Positions 28,125 through 36,306 of a stretch of DNA of 64,000 bases are shown here, one piece after another. The notes beneath the pieces were generated by a model that was not told where the DNA came from, ran no database searches, and saw nothing but the letters and a program-made list of their open reading frames with translations. The position numbers and the translations under genes were made by a program. This DNA comes from CAZUXY01 sp964624235 (GTDB lineage Bacteria > Spirochaetota > UBA4802 > UBA5368), in contig CAZUXY010000014.1 of the NCBI GenBank assembly GCA_964624235.1, positions 15,398 to 79,397 of the forward strand, given 5' to 3'. The first letter of the stretch is position 1; each line of letters opens with the position of its first letter.

Positions 28125-29192
28125 TTATCGATTCCTACCGGGCCTCCCCGTCCGCCTCAACTCACGCCCTTCTTTCATCATATCGCGTTTTAATTCCCTG
28201 CTTTCCCTGAAACGTTCATGGTCACGTTCTCTATCATTAACCTTCACATCTTTTTCGTCATCGCGTTTCATGCCCGGTGTCATCCGCCCTTTTTGATAAC
28301 CTTCCGAATGTTCAAAAACGAAGTGCCTCATCTGTTCTATCGACCGTGCCTTCAGCATGTCGGTATTTGATATCCTTCCCGCGCCCGCCATATCGGGAAG
28401 GCGGTACTTCAATCCAGGTTGCAGCGCCATGGCGCCGCGCCCGTACGGTCCTGTCATATCCAGGGAACCGCTGAACAGAAACACCGTCGCCTTTTCTCCG
28501 GTCACTTCGACCATGAACCTTGTTCCCTTGCATTCCAGCGTTCCAAATGGTGTAATGCAGCTTATTACCGGACTCTTGGAGACGTGTTCTTTTACCACGA
28601 CTATCGTGCCGCCGTACATGCGATAGGCATAGCGCAGCCTTCCTGAAAATATCGATTGTCGTACTGAATCCACACCTATCTCACCAGGACCTCGTATATA
28701 CAACCGGTGGTCGCTGCCGTTAAGTTCTGCCGTCGCTCCCTGTTCGACCTTCAGCAGTAATCCCTTCCCGAACACCGACCCCTTACGGGCGGTGAATCCG
28801 TCAATCAGAACGGTTCCCACGGTATCAGTCACCACCGGATTAAGAAATTCATTAACTGCTACACCACGAAGCATGAAAACGACCACAGACACCGCAAGCG
28901 CGGCGGCCGGCAGCATGCCCCATGCGATCTTTTTAAAATTGAACCCCCCGTTCCTCTTTAACGCTCCCCCTGATTGGGCTGCGGCCACATCTTCGATTAT
29001 TCTTTCCCTTACAGCCGCGGGAAGCGCCACCCGGTTTCGATAATACGGTGCTTCCAGTGAGAGCAGCTTCTCGAAGGTTTCCCTGCAGCGGGCACAGGAA
29101 TCCAGGTGTTCCCGGAAAACCGATTCCCGTGTACCATCAACTGTCCGTGCCGCAAGGGCGATGATTTCCTTTTTTGTGAGGTGTTCCTTCAT
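28125..29192 (-). CDS. Transmembrane anti-sigma factor with zinc-finger and FecR-like domain
   Basis: A 355-aa protein. The cytoplasmic N-terminus has the anti-sigma zinc motif Hx3CxxC at H29, C33, C36 (EHLDSCARCRETF). One membrane segment lies at about 92-112 (PAAALAVSVVVFMLRG). The exported part (about 125-265) is FecR-like, with LLKVEQGATAELNGSDHRLYIRGPGEI, TPFGTLECKGTRFMVEV and ATVFLFSGSLDMT. The last 60 residues are a striking highly charged tail of Lys, Arg, Glu and Asp (RDDEKDVKVNDRERDHERF). It follows the ECF sigma gene by 17 bp and should hold that sigma factor at the membrane. Confidence 0.88.
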   Translation of the reverse strand: MKEHLTKKEIIALAARTVDGTRESVFREHLDSCARCRETFEKLLSLEAPYYRNRVALPAAVRERIIEDVAAAQSGGALKRNGGFNFKKIAWGMLPAAALAVSVVVFMLRGVAVNEFLNPVVTDTVGTVLIDGFTARKGSVFGKGLLLKVEQGATAELNGSDHRLYIRGPGEIGVDSVRQSIFSGRLRYAYRMYGGTIVVVKEHVSKSPVISCITPFGTLECKGTRFMVEVTGEKATVFLFSGSLDMTGPYGRGAMALQPGLKYRLPDMAGAGRISNTDMLKARSIEQMRHFVFEHSEGYQKGRMTPGMKRDDEKDVKVNDRERDHERFRESRELKRDMMKEGRELRRTGRPGRNR

Positions 29193-29209
29193 TATTCCCT
29201 TTACGCCTC

Positions 29210-29764
29210 TTATCTTAAAACGATTGCAATCGTTAAAAATGCCAGCACAACAGAATTAAACGAGATAAATCCAGATTTCTCCAGCCTGTCAGCGATGATT
29301 GAAAGCGCCCGCTGCATCTCCCTTTTGGCGGTGCGCTCTGAAATTCCCAGGTTTACGGCTATATCAGTAAAACCCATCCCCAGCTCGGTACGCATGATGT
29401 AGACGGAACTGGTGTTCCTTTTCATTCTATTCAGGGCTTCTTCAACCCCCTTTCTGATTTCCTTTTTCTCAAGTTCATCATGCACCGGATTGCCCGAAAC
29501 AGGGGTATCTTCCACCGGCGCATCGACAATTCGCCGGTTTTTCCTCAGATAATCTATGGAAAGGGTGCGGGCGATGGAGTAAAGAAGTGCGCGGGGATTG
29601 AGGCGGTGGAGTACCTTTTTGCGTGAATATACCATCAGCTTCACGAACACGTCATGAAGTACGTCTTCGGCCGCCTGCTGGGATTTTACATAAGAATATA
29701 TAAAGACGATGAGGTCTTTTGCGTGGCGGTCATACAGGTCGGCAATAAAATTCCTGTCATACAT
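29210..29764 (-). CDS. ECF-family RNA polymerase sigma factor
   Basis: A 184-aa ECF sigma. Region 2 is seen in DLYDRHAKDLIVFIYSYVKSQQAAEDVLHDVFVKLM, with the DVLHDVFVK core-binding helix; region 4 is MRTELGMGFTDIAVNLGISERTAKREMQRAL. A hydrophobic C-terminal stretch (SFNSVVLAFLTIAIVL) follows region 4 and could contact the membrane or the anti-sigma factor, which is unusual in an ECF protein. Co-transcribed with the anti-sigma gene. The divergent small exported protein gene begins 90 bp away, so this gap probably contains the promoters of both. Confidence 0.92.
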   Translation of the reverse strand: MYDRNFIADLYDRHAKDLIVFIYSYVKSQQAAEDVLHDVFVKLMVYSRKKVLHRLNPRALLYSIARTLSIDYLRKNRRIVDAPVEDTPVSGNPVHDELEKKEIRKGVEEALNRMKRNTSSVYIMRTELGMGFTDIAVNLGISERTAKREMQRALSIIADRLEKSGFISFNSVVLAFLTIAIVLR

Positions 29765-29854
29765 GAAAAAGGTGGCCCTCTATGCGATACCGAACGTTAC
29801 AGCAGTGTAGTTGCACAACACTATTACGCAAGCACTTTACCTAGGAGGTACGTT

Positions 29855-30085
29855 ATGAAAAAAATTATCGCCGTTCTTCTTCCGTTGTTCTTCACGGCTT
29901 CAGTGTCGTTTGCGGCTGAGGATGCAGTAAGGAACGAGAAGAAAACCGAAAACAAGGGTGAAACCACCAGACTCAAAAACCGTGAAAGGATTCGCGAACA
30001 TCGTGAAAAGAAAGAAATGAAAAAGGAGATGAAAAGAGTCCGAAAGGAAAACCGTGAGAACCGCAAGGAAGCAGCCGGGAAATAA
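29855..30085 (+). CDS. Small exported, highly charged helical protein
   Basis: A 76-aa product with a clear signal peptide (residues 1-20, cleavage near SFAAED). The mature part is almost entirely Lys, Arg, Glu and Asn (RLKNRERIREHREKKEMKK and onward), a probable single long charged helix. Composition closely matches the exported tail of the anti-sigma factor encoded divergently. AGGAGG lies 5 bp before the ATG. It is followed by a hairpin and then the barrel-like protein gene. No family recognised; a periplasmic partner or ligand of the anti-sigma factor is my inference. Confidence 0.7.
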   Translation: MKKIIAVLLPLFFTASVSFAAEDAVRNEKKTENKGETTRLKNRERIREHREKKEMKKEMKRVRKENRENRKEAAGK

Positions 30086-30105
30086 CCAAAAAAAGTTGCA
30101 TTCGT

Positions 30106-30137
30106 GTCTCCGCAGGTGATACGCTCCCTGCGGAGAC
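30106..30137. terminator. Strong hairpin between the charged peptide and the barrel-like gene
   Basis: GTCTCCGCAGG (30106-30116) and CCTGCGGAGAC (30127-30137) form a perfect 11-bp stem with a 10-nt loop. There is no T-run after it on the plus strand; a run of A (T on the minus strand) lies 11 bp before it. It may be a terminator, an attenuator or an mRNA-stabilising stem. Confidence 0.5.
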
Positions 30138-30161
30138 CATTTCCATGAAAGGAGTTATTTC

Positions 30162-31082
30162 ATGAACAAACGGGTAATCCACCGGTTTGTCCTATCACTG
30201 CTGCTGGCACTGCTTCTGACGACCCGGCCTGCGGCTGCCTTCATTGAGGACTGGTATTTCCGCACGGGTATAAACGGCAACTATTCATCCGGAGTAGCAC
30301 CGGAGAACCTTTACCTTAAGCCCTTTGCCGAAGGAGGCTTTGTTTTCCCCGTTGTTGAAATTATACCAGGCTTCTATCGATACCAGGGATATCAGGTCAC
30401 CGATGGCAGCGGGAATTACCGCCTGCTCAACTACAACCAGGCGGGTTTAGAAGTAATATTTAACCCCATTTCCTGGATAGATATTGGGGCAGGATACCGT
30501 CATTCTGCCGGTGAATATGATTATCGGGGAAATGAATTTTTCGGTGATCTTTCCCTTCATCTGGGGAAAACCGATGTTTCTTTGTCCGGGAGCAATAAAA
30601 CATCGGAATACGAATTCAACGGTATCCTTGTAAAAACCGAGAACCGGATATTCTCAGGGGAGGTCAACTTTTATATTAATGGCAAGGGCAGTTTTGACGG
30701 CGGTATTGAACATACTTCCCTGGAGTACAGCTCCATTTCCTCTGCCTATACTACTATAAGGGGACACCTGGGCTTCTCTCTCTATCCAGGGAAAGGCTCC
30801 ATCATCACGGCGTCATGCTCGTATGGTTATGATTCTGCAGATTATCAGATTTTTGGCGCTGGTGTCAGCGCAAAACTGGGCCTGGGATCGTATATTTCGG
30901 TTTTCGTCATATATCAGTTTGCCTATTATCTTGCCCCGGTTTCGGCAGGCGACAGCACAGGTACCCACGGGCCCGGTTCAGGCAGCACCCCCCGAGGTAC
31001 CAACCCATTTATAAAAAGCTCACTGGTAGGTGAGAATTACTGGTCCCAGACCGCGGTACTGGGGATCAGCATTAAACTGTAA
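30162..31082 (+). CDS. Exported, probably outer-membrane beta-barrel protein
   Basis: A 306-aa protein with a signal peptide (residues 1-26, cleavage near RPAAAF). The rest shows alternating hydrophobic/polar strands rich in Gly, Tyr and Ser (DIGAGYRHSAGEYDYRG, DVSLSGSNKTSEYEFNG, SIITASCSYGYDSADYQIFG) and ends with ...AVLGISIKL, as expected for a roughly 12-strand barrel. I recognise no specific porin family. GGAG precedes the ATG. It lies downstream of the charged exported protein and may be a target of the ECF sigma system. Convergent with the MORN gene, 5 bp apart. Confidence 0.68.
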   Translation: MNKRVIHRFVLSLLLALLLTTRPAAAFIEDWYFRTGINGNYSSGVAPENLYLKPFAEGGFVFPVVEIIPGFYRYQGYQVTDGSGNYRLLNYNQAGLEVIFNPISWIDIGAGYRHSAGEYDYRGNEFFGDLSLHLGKTDVSLSGSNKTSEYEFNGILVKTENRIFSGEVNFYINGKGSFDGGIEHTSLEYSSISSAYTTIRGHLGFSLYPGKGSIITASCSYGYDSADYQIFGAGVSAKLGLGSYISVFVIYQFAYYLAPVSAGDSTGTHGPGSGSTPRGTNPFIKSSLVGENYWSQTAVLGISIKL

Positions 31083-31087
31083 ATCCT

Positions 31088-31624
31088 TTACTCGTTGATC
31101 AGGATACCGTTGACGAATTTCCCTTCGATCTTCGTCCCGTCGGGATAATAGAGGATACCCTGCCCGTTGAAATCGTTTTTCTTGAATTCACCGACATATT
31201 TCCTGCCGTCGGGATATACCATCGTCCCTTTACCTTCCATGATGCCGTCTTTGAACTCACCCGTGTACACCCTCTTGTCGGCGAACGACATTGTTCCCTG
31301 GCCGTTCATCTTGTTATTCCTGAATTCGCCTTCATATTTCTGACCGTCCGGCCATGTCATGATCCCTCTGCCGTGCATCTGGCTGTTGACGTAATCGCCG
31401 TTGTATTTCTGCCCGCTTGCCCAGGTGTAAATCCCCTTCCCGTGCATGGTGCTGTTCTTGAATTCGCCGGAATAGCTGGCGCTGTCTTCCCATACGTAGA
31501 TGCCCCTCCCGTTTTTACAGTTTCCCTCTATGCAGCCGGTGGTTTTTTTCTTGAATAAACTGAATCCCGTTGTCAACGCTATCGTGGCGAACAGTATCAA
31601 ACTTGCCAGCAAAATCCGCTTCAT
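31088..31624 (-). CDS. Exported MORN-repeat protein
   Basis: A 178-aa protein with a signal peptide or signal anchor (residues 1-20, MKRILLASLILFATIALTT) followed by about six MORN repeats of the form YxGEFKnxxmxGkGxxxxxdG (for example YSGEFKNSTMHGKGIYTWA, YEGEFRNNKMNGQGTMSFA, YVGEFKKNDFNGQGILYYP). MORN arrays form elongated beta structures that bind lipids or proteins. A strong GGAGG is 7 bp upstream. Location is predicted to be periplasmic or outer-membrane-associated. Function unknown. Confidence 0.85.
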   Translation of the reverse strand: MKRILLASLILFATIALTTGFSLFKKKTTGCIEGNCKNGRGIYVWEDSASYSGEFKNSTMHGKGIYTWASGQKYNGDYVNSQMHGRGIMTWPDGQKYEGEFRNNKMNGQGTMSFADKRVYTGEFKDGIMEGKGTMVYPDGRKYVGEFKKNDFNGQGILYYPDGTKIEGKFVNGILINE

Positions 31625-31889
31625 TTAGTGACCTCCGATGATCTGAATATGGTGAAAGTAACTGACAACGGCCATTCTTTCAATATATTTTTGTTTTTTT
31701 AATGTATGCAACTGCAGATGGACACTATTCCCGGACCAATTCTTCCTGATTCATCTACCCTCTACACCTGATTACCGTTATAGATTGCGCACAACAATAG
31801 TACAGTTTTCCGGTAAAATATCGATATATATATCAGTAATGCTTCTGTTCCCTCTGCACGATCATTCCAATATATAAAAAGGTGAAACC

Positions 31890-32753
31890 ATGGATACATC
31901 AACAGGTATCCCCATGAAAGGAAGAGAGGTGCTACACCATTTTGCCGCCGTCGCCGAATATATCAACCAGATTACCGCTTCTGACATGGGGGTATCCATA
32001 CTGGAAGATGATGCTTACCTGGCATATGTACCGGGCAAGAGCATCAACCTTGGACGCAAAAAGGGCGACAAACTCACCAGGGGCAGCGTCGGCGAGCGTT
32101 GCATGAGGGAAAAGCGCCGGCTTGTAGTCGAGGTTACAAAGGATAAATCGGCTTATGGGATCCCCTATGTGGCCTGCGCGCTTCCCGTATTCGAATCGAA
32201 CGGTAACGTTGCTGGCTGCATTGTTACCACCGAGTCGACGGAGTTGTTTGATTTCATCCGTGAGACCGCACGGGAACTGAGCGGTTCGTCTCTGGCTCTT
32301 TCCGATGCCATCCAGAACTTCATGGAACACGCCGAAAAACTGAACACCGCGGGCCGTCTCATGGAGGAGATTTCAAGGAACACCGTGGAGAAGGTAATGG
32401 AAACGGATGAAGTAATCGGCTTTATCAACGAGGTGGCCGATCGGACCAATCTGCTGGGCCTTAACGCCGCCATCGAAGCTTCACGTGTGGGTGACCTGGG
32501 TAAAGGCTTCGGCGTGGTTGCCGACGAGATCAGGAAACTGGCGGACAAGAGCGCGGAATCGGTTAAAAGCATAAATACCATGCTTCATTCCATTCAGGCG
32601 GCCATTCGTGAGATGGCGGCGCAGAGCGCCGCGGTCGGCAGCAATGTACATGAGCAGATTGAAGTGATTACCGGTATCGCCTCATCCAGTGAGGAACTTT
32701 CGGCCATGGCGGGTGAATTGACGAACCGGGCGACAATGGCAAACCCGTCGTAG
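31890..32753 (+). CDS. Soluble chemoreceptor-like protein with short signalling domain
   Basis: A 287-aa protein with no membrane segment. Residues 10-115 form a sensor-like domain ([41 protein letters not shown]) of PAS/GAF-like character. Residues 140-240 contain the MCP core [20 protein letters not shown] followed by [21 protein letters not shown]. The whole C-terminal signalling bundle is shorter than in classical receptors, as in one-domain clostridial types. The upstream 265 bp contain no gene. It is the second such soluble receptor in the window; no chemotaxis kinase or coupling protein is encoded here. Confidence 0.85.
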   Translation: MDTSTGIPMKGREVLHHFAAVAEYINQITASDMGVSILEDDAYLAYVPGKSINLGRKKGDKLTRGSVGERCMREKRRLVVEVTKDKSAYGIPYVACALPVFESNGNVAGCIVTTESTELFDFIRETARELSGSSLALSDAIQNFMEHAEKLNTAGRLMEEISRNTVEKVMETDEVIGFINEVADRTNLLGLNAAIEASRVGDLGKGFGVVADEIRKLADKSAESVKSINTMLHSIQAAIREMAAQSAAVGSNVHEQIEVITGIASSSEELSAMAGELTNRATMANPS

Positions 32754-32815
32754 ATACACCCGTAGCATTTGGTTCAGTCGGGATTATAGCTCAGAACTTA
32801 AACGAGAGGTTTATT

Positions 32816-33448
32816 ATGGCACTTTCCGCATCCAGGGCCCTTTCAATCCTCAGGGACCCGTCATATTTCCAGTGGTACCTCATTCCCTTTCTGCTGGTAC
32901 TCATCCATATTCTCTTCACCGAGATCGGTAAAAAGAACTGGCCCGTGATCTGCGGCGCTCTGGCTTTCTGGGGGATGGAGTGGCATGCCGAGCTATGGAA
33001 CGCCGTTTTTTTTCGCATCTCCGGATACGCCCCTCTCTGGGGCACCCCGGGGACCACTGCATACCAGATCCTGATCGGTCTCAATATTGAAATCTCCATG
33101 ATGTTTTTCATTATGGGATTCGCGGCGGTCAGGGTGCTCCCGGATGATCGCTTCGTTAAAATCGCGGGCATACCCAACCGTACGGCTATTGCCGCAATCC
33201 TTGCGGCCCTCTGCATCCTGGTGGAAGCGGTGCTTAACTGTATCGGCGCTCTCACCTGGGAATACTGGTGGTGGGGTGCCAGGTTCCCTTTTCTGCTTTT
33301 TCTCGTTGCCTACTGGCCCCTGTTTCTGGTGGCATACCGTGTGTACGACATGAAAACACGGCGGTCCAGGATTGTTGCGCTGTCCGCACTGTACGGTTTC
33401 AACGCGCTGCTAATACTGGTATTCGGTGTGGTACTGAAGTGGATTTAG
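32816..33448 (+). CDS. Polytopic membrane protein of unknown function
   Basis: A 210-aa protein with about six hydrophobic segments and conserved-looking polar residues inside them (FWGMEWHAELWNAVFFR and ALTWEYWWWGARFPF). GAGAGGT precedes the ATG. The acidic/His cluster EWHAELWN might bind a metal, but I cannot name a family. It follows the soluble receptor gene by 62 bp on the same strand and precedes a zinc-ribbon gene. Confidence 0.65.
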   Translation: MALSASRALSILRDPSYFQWYLIPFLLVLIHILFTEIGKKNWPVICGALAFWGMEWHAELWNAVFFRISGYAPLWGTPGTTAYQILIGLNIEISMMFFIMGFAAVRVLPDDRFVKIAGIPNRTAIAAILAALCILVEAVLNCIGALTWEYWWWGARFPFLLFLVAYWPLFLVAYRVYDMKTRRSRIVALSALYGFNALLILVFGVVLKWI

Positions 33449-33554
33449 GGAGCCGATTCACGGCCAACACTAGCGCCCTATTGCTTTCGTCCGTAAAAAA
33501 ATCTATTTTATCCTGCAACCATGCTCTGGCAATTTTTTTAAAAGGCGGTAACCG

Positions 33555-33782
33555 ATGAAAATAACAGGAAAATGTCCAAAGTGCGGAAGCACCGATGTAT
33601 ACACTAACGAAGACCGTTTCAAACACAGCGACCGTTCATATATCGCGACATCACTCTTCGGCAGGGCGTCCCTGACCACCTGCGTCTGTCTCTCCTGCGG
33701 TTTCATGGAAGATTATCTGAAAAACTTTCCAGGCCGCACCGGTGTGTTCATCAGGGAAAAATGGCGCAAGATCAGTAGTTGA
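33555..33782 (+). CDS. Small zinc-ribbon protein
   Basis: A 75-aa protein. It begins MKITGKCPKCGSTDVYTNED and continues with TTCVCLSCGFMEDYL, so two CxxC knuckles about 35 residues apart form a zinc ribbon of the kind seen in many short bacterial proteins with a nucleic-acid-binding or unknown role. GGCGG lies 7 bp before the ATG. Apparently a single gene. Confidence 0.65.
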   Translation: MKITGKCPKCGSTDVYTNEDRFKHSDRSYIATSLFGRASLTTCVCLSCGFMEDYLKNFPGRTGVFIREKWRKISS

Positions 33783-33914
33783 AAAAATATAGACGCCTCT
33801 ATCTCCGGAAAATTTCGCTTATAAATGTTTTTTCACATTTTCTTTGCTTGAAAACCTGTGGATTGACTGTTAGGGTGGCTCCTGCCGTCGACCATCACCG
33901 ATCCCGGGGGTGCC

Positions 33915-34168
33915 ATGGAAGGACCTTTTCGCTACAACAACTCAAAGACCTGGCAGATCGGTTTTTCAGTCTCAACAATGCCGCCACCAACGTCCACTTT
34001 ATCCTTTTCTCACTGTATTTCATGGTTTACTGCACAGAGGTGTGGAAGCTGAACCACGTGTTGGTGGGAACCATAAGCTTCGGCGGTCTCTATGAAATGG
34101 TATCCTCTCAACAGGTAGTTTTATGTAAACATGATACGGGAAATCGAGGAGCGCCGGGTGACGGATGA
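33915..34168 (+). pseudogene. Frameshifted N-terminal fragment of a GPH/MFS sugar symporter
   Basis: An ATG at 33915 starts MEGPFRYNNSKTWQIGF, and after a run of five T (about 33961-33965) the homologous text continues in another frame as FFSLNNAATNVHFILF and then VWKLNHVLVGTI. Joined, these give the characteristic N-terminus of glycoside-pentoside-hexuronide sodium symporters (YNxxKTWQIGFFxLNNxATN). One missing T explains the shift. After about 60 codons the similarity ends and the frame stops at 34168, so most of the transporter is gone. It lies directly before the GH2 gene, where such a transporter would be expected. The rest of 33783-34237 shows no other gene. Confidence 0.65.
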
Positions 34169-34237
34169 TGATACCGCTCAAGCGAACACCGTATCATGCA
34201 GGTCGTAACTGCCCCGGTATAGATACAGGAGACGAAT

Positions 34238-36106
34238 ATGGAAAAAACAACCAGTCCTTTCGACAACATACACCTCAGAGACCCATGGTCCCCTTTCATG
34301 GAAAAGCTCATTACCGTTGAAAGCTTCATTACCGACCGAGGACGGCGACGTGAAAGCCTGAACGGTCCCTGGCATTACACGCCTGACCCCTGCAACCACG
34401 GGCTCAGGAACGGCTGGCACTATTTCAGCACATCAGATAGCGTATACGATGCGTATCTCCCTTATTTCGGCATGCTGGGTCTGGACGAAAAGACCTTTAC
34501 CCGCGAGGATGCGCGCCGGATGGACCTCCCCTCCATGGCCCGGCAGTTTGTGCCGCTGGATTTTGATTTCGAGGAATGGCCGGTTATGGACCTCCCATGC
34601 TGCTGGAACATGACCGGCGATAAGTATTTCCTATACGAAGGAACCATGTATTTCACCCGTCTTTTCACTCACAGTCTCGTGGAAGGAGAACGCGCCTTTC
34701 TGCACGTCGGGGGGGCCAACTACCGCTGCGCGGTCTTCGTCGGAGGACACTACTTCGGCACCCACCGCGGCGGGGGCGGAGGATTCTGTGTCGAGCTTAC
34801 CTCATACCTGACGGCCGGTACAAACCGTATAATCATGGTAGTCGACAATACCCGCCGCGGCGACCAGTTACCCATGGACAATCACGACTGGTTCAATTAC
34901 GGAGGCATTCATCGTGACATAGAGATTATCTATACGCCTGGGGTCTTTATACGGAACTTCTACCTGGGGATAATTCCCGGAAAATCGGATACCGTCCGCT
35001 GCGAGGTGGAGATATCCGACACCGTTGACGGAGCGGCCTCAGTCGAGATCAACGGGCTCATCGACGAAGCAGAGATACCCGTCCGCGGTGGAAGAGGCGC
35101 TGCGGACCTTGCGCTCTCCCCGGAATTGTGGAGCCCCGACCATCCCCGGCTTTATGACGTCACTGCAGGTTTTCTGGATGATCGTGTGACCGACCGTGTA
35201 GGGTTTCGCGACATTTGCACACGGGGTGACCGCATACTGCTCAACGGAAAGGATATATACCTGAAAGGGATCTCGGTCCACGAGGAGAGCGTTACCAACG
35301 GCCGCTCACTCACCGAAGATGAAATACGCGAAAATCTCATGCTGGTAAAGGAACTGGGCGGCAATTTTCTTCGCCTTGCGCACTACCCTCACAGTGCCGC
35401 GACCTCCCGCCTGGCCGACGAACTGGGTGTACTGTTGTGGGAGGAAATCCCGGTCTACTGGGCCATAGATTTCGAAAACCCCGACACCCTGAACGACGCG
35501 AAAAACCAGCTTGCCGAACTGATTGTGCGCGACCGCAACCGTGCCAGCGTCATCATCTGGTCGGTGGGTAATGAAAACGAGGACACCCCCCGCCGCTATG
35601 TGTTCATGAAAAACCTGGTGACAACCGCCCGCGAACTGGACGCCACACGGTTGATCTCCGCGGCCTGCCTGGTGAACTGGGAAGAACACAGCGTGGCCGA
35701 CACGCTCTCAGAGGCACTCGACGTGGTTGGCATCAACGAGTATCTTGGGTGGTATCTTCCCGGCATCGAGAAACTGCCGCTTCTTTTCGAGAAAGGCCGC
35801 TTTTTGAACAAGCCCTTCATCATCAGCGAGACAGGGGCCGGTGCACTCGCGGGCCGTCATGGAGGGGATAACGAATTTTTCACCGAGGAAAAGCAGCGCC
35901 GTGTGTATGAAGAACAGATAGGGAAAATCAGGGAAATTGACAATATCCGCGGCATGACTCCCTGGATACTTTACGATTTCCGCACCCCGCTGCGCACCAA
36001 CTCATTCCAGAGGGGATATAACCGCAAGGGCCTGTTGTCCGAGGATAAGAAGACACGCAAACAGGCGTTCCATGTGTTAAAAGAATTTTACGAGAGCATT
36101 GGATAA
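34238..36106 (+). CDS. Glycoside hydrolase family 2 (beta-glucuronidase/galactosidase-like)
   Basis: A 622-aa cytosolic enzyme (no signal peptide). An N-terminal sugar-binding jelly-roll (YEGTMYFTRLFTHSLVEGERAFLHVGGANYRCAVFVGG), an immunoglobulin-like middle domain and a TIM barrel occur in GH2 order. Catalytic residues fit E446 as acid/base (WSVGNENED) and E531 as nucleophile (IISETGAGA). The block DNHDWFNYGGIHRDIEI is typical of beta-glucuronidase-like members. AGGAGA precedes the ATG. The sugar symporter expected upstream is decayed, so imported oligosaccharides would have to enter by another route. Confidence 0.92.
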   Translation: MEKTTSPFDNIHLRDPWSPFMEKLITVESFITDRGRRRESLNGPWHYTPDPCNHGLRNGWHYFSTSDSVYDAYLPYFGMLGLDEKTFTREDARRMDLPSMARQFVPLDFDFEEWPVMDLPCCWNMTGDKYFLYEGTMYFTRLFTHSLVEGERAFLHVGGANYRCAVFVGGHYFGTHRGGGGGFCVELTSYLTAGTNRIIMVVDNTRRGDQLPMDNHDWFNYGGIHRDIEIIYTPGVFIRNFYLGIIPGKSDTVRCEVEISDTVDGAASVEINGLIDEAEIPVRGGRGAADLALSPELWSPDHPRLYDVTAGFLDDRVTDRVGFRDICTRGDRILLNGKDIYLKGISVHEESVTNGRSLTEDEIRENLMLVKELGGNFLRLAHYPHSAATSRLADELGVLLWEEIPVYWAIDFENPDTLNDAKNQLAELIVRDRNRASVIIWSVGNENEDTPRRYVFMKNLVTTARELDATRLISAACLVNWEEHSVADTLSEALDVVGINEYLGWYLPGIEKLPLLFEKGRFLNKPFIISETGAGALAGRHGGDNEFFTEEKQRRVYEEQIGKIREIDNIRGMTPWILYDFRTPLRTNSFQRGYNRKGLLSEDKKTRKQAFHVLKEFYESIG

Positions 36107-36123
36107 ACGGGTCGCCTTCACTG

Positions 36124-36191
36124 CCGGTTGCGGGCCCTTTATATATACCGATCATCAGCAGAAGGACCGCTGCTGCGGAATCCGCAACCGG
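36124..36191. repeat. Long-armed inverted repeat after the GH2 gene
   Basis: CCGGTTGCGG (36124-36133) and CCGCAACCGG (36182-36191) are perfect 10-bp inverted copies separated by 48 bp that contain a further GCAG...CTGC pairing. It lies between convergent genes and could fold into a branched RNA on either strand, or act as an intergenic terminator. Confidence 0.45.
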
Positions 36192-36306
36192 TCGAGTGAT
36201 CAACACCATGAAGATCAATATTCTCTTTTGAAATCAGCTTCCCGATATACTCCAGGGGCATCACGATTGTCCGGATTTAATAATAATTACGAAATGATTA
36301 TGCTGT

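Noticed and set aside
33779..33914. Reading the 129-codon frame from 33779 as an intact gene
   Set aside because: It starts with TTG inside the previous stop without an RBS; only the part after about 33961 is protein-like and that belongs to the symporter remnant.
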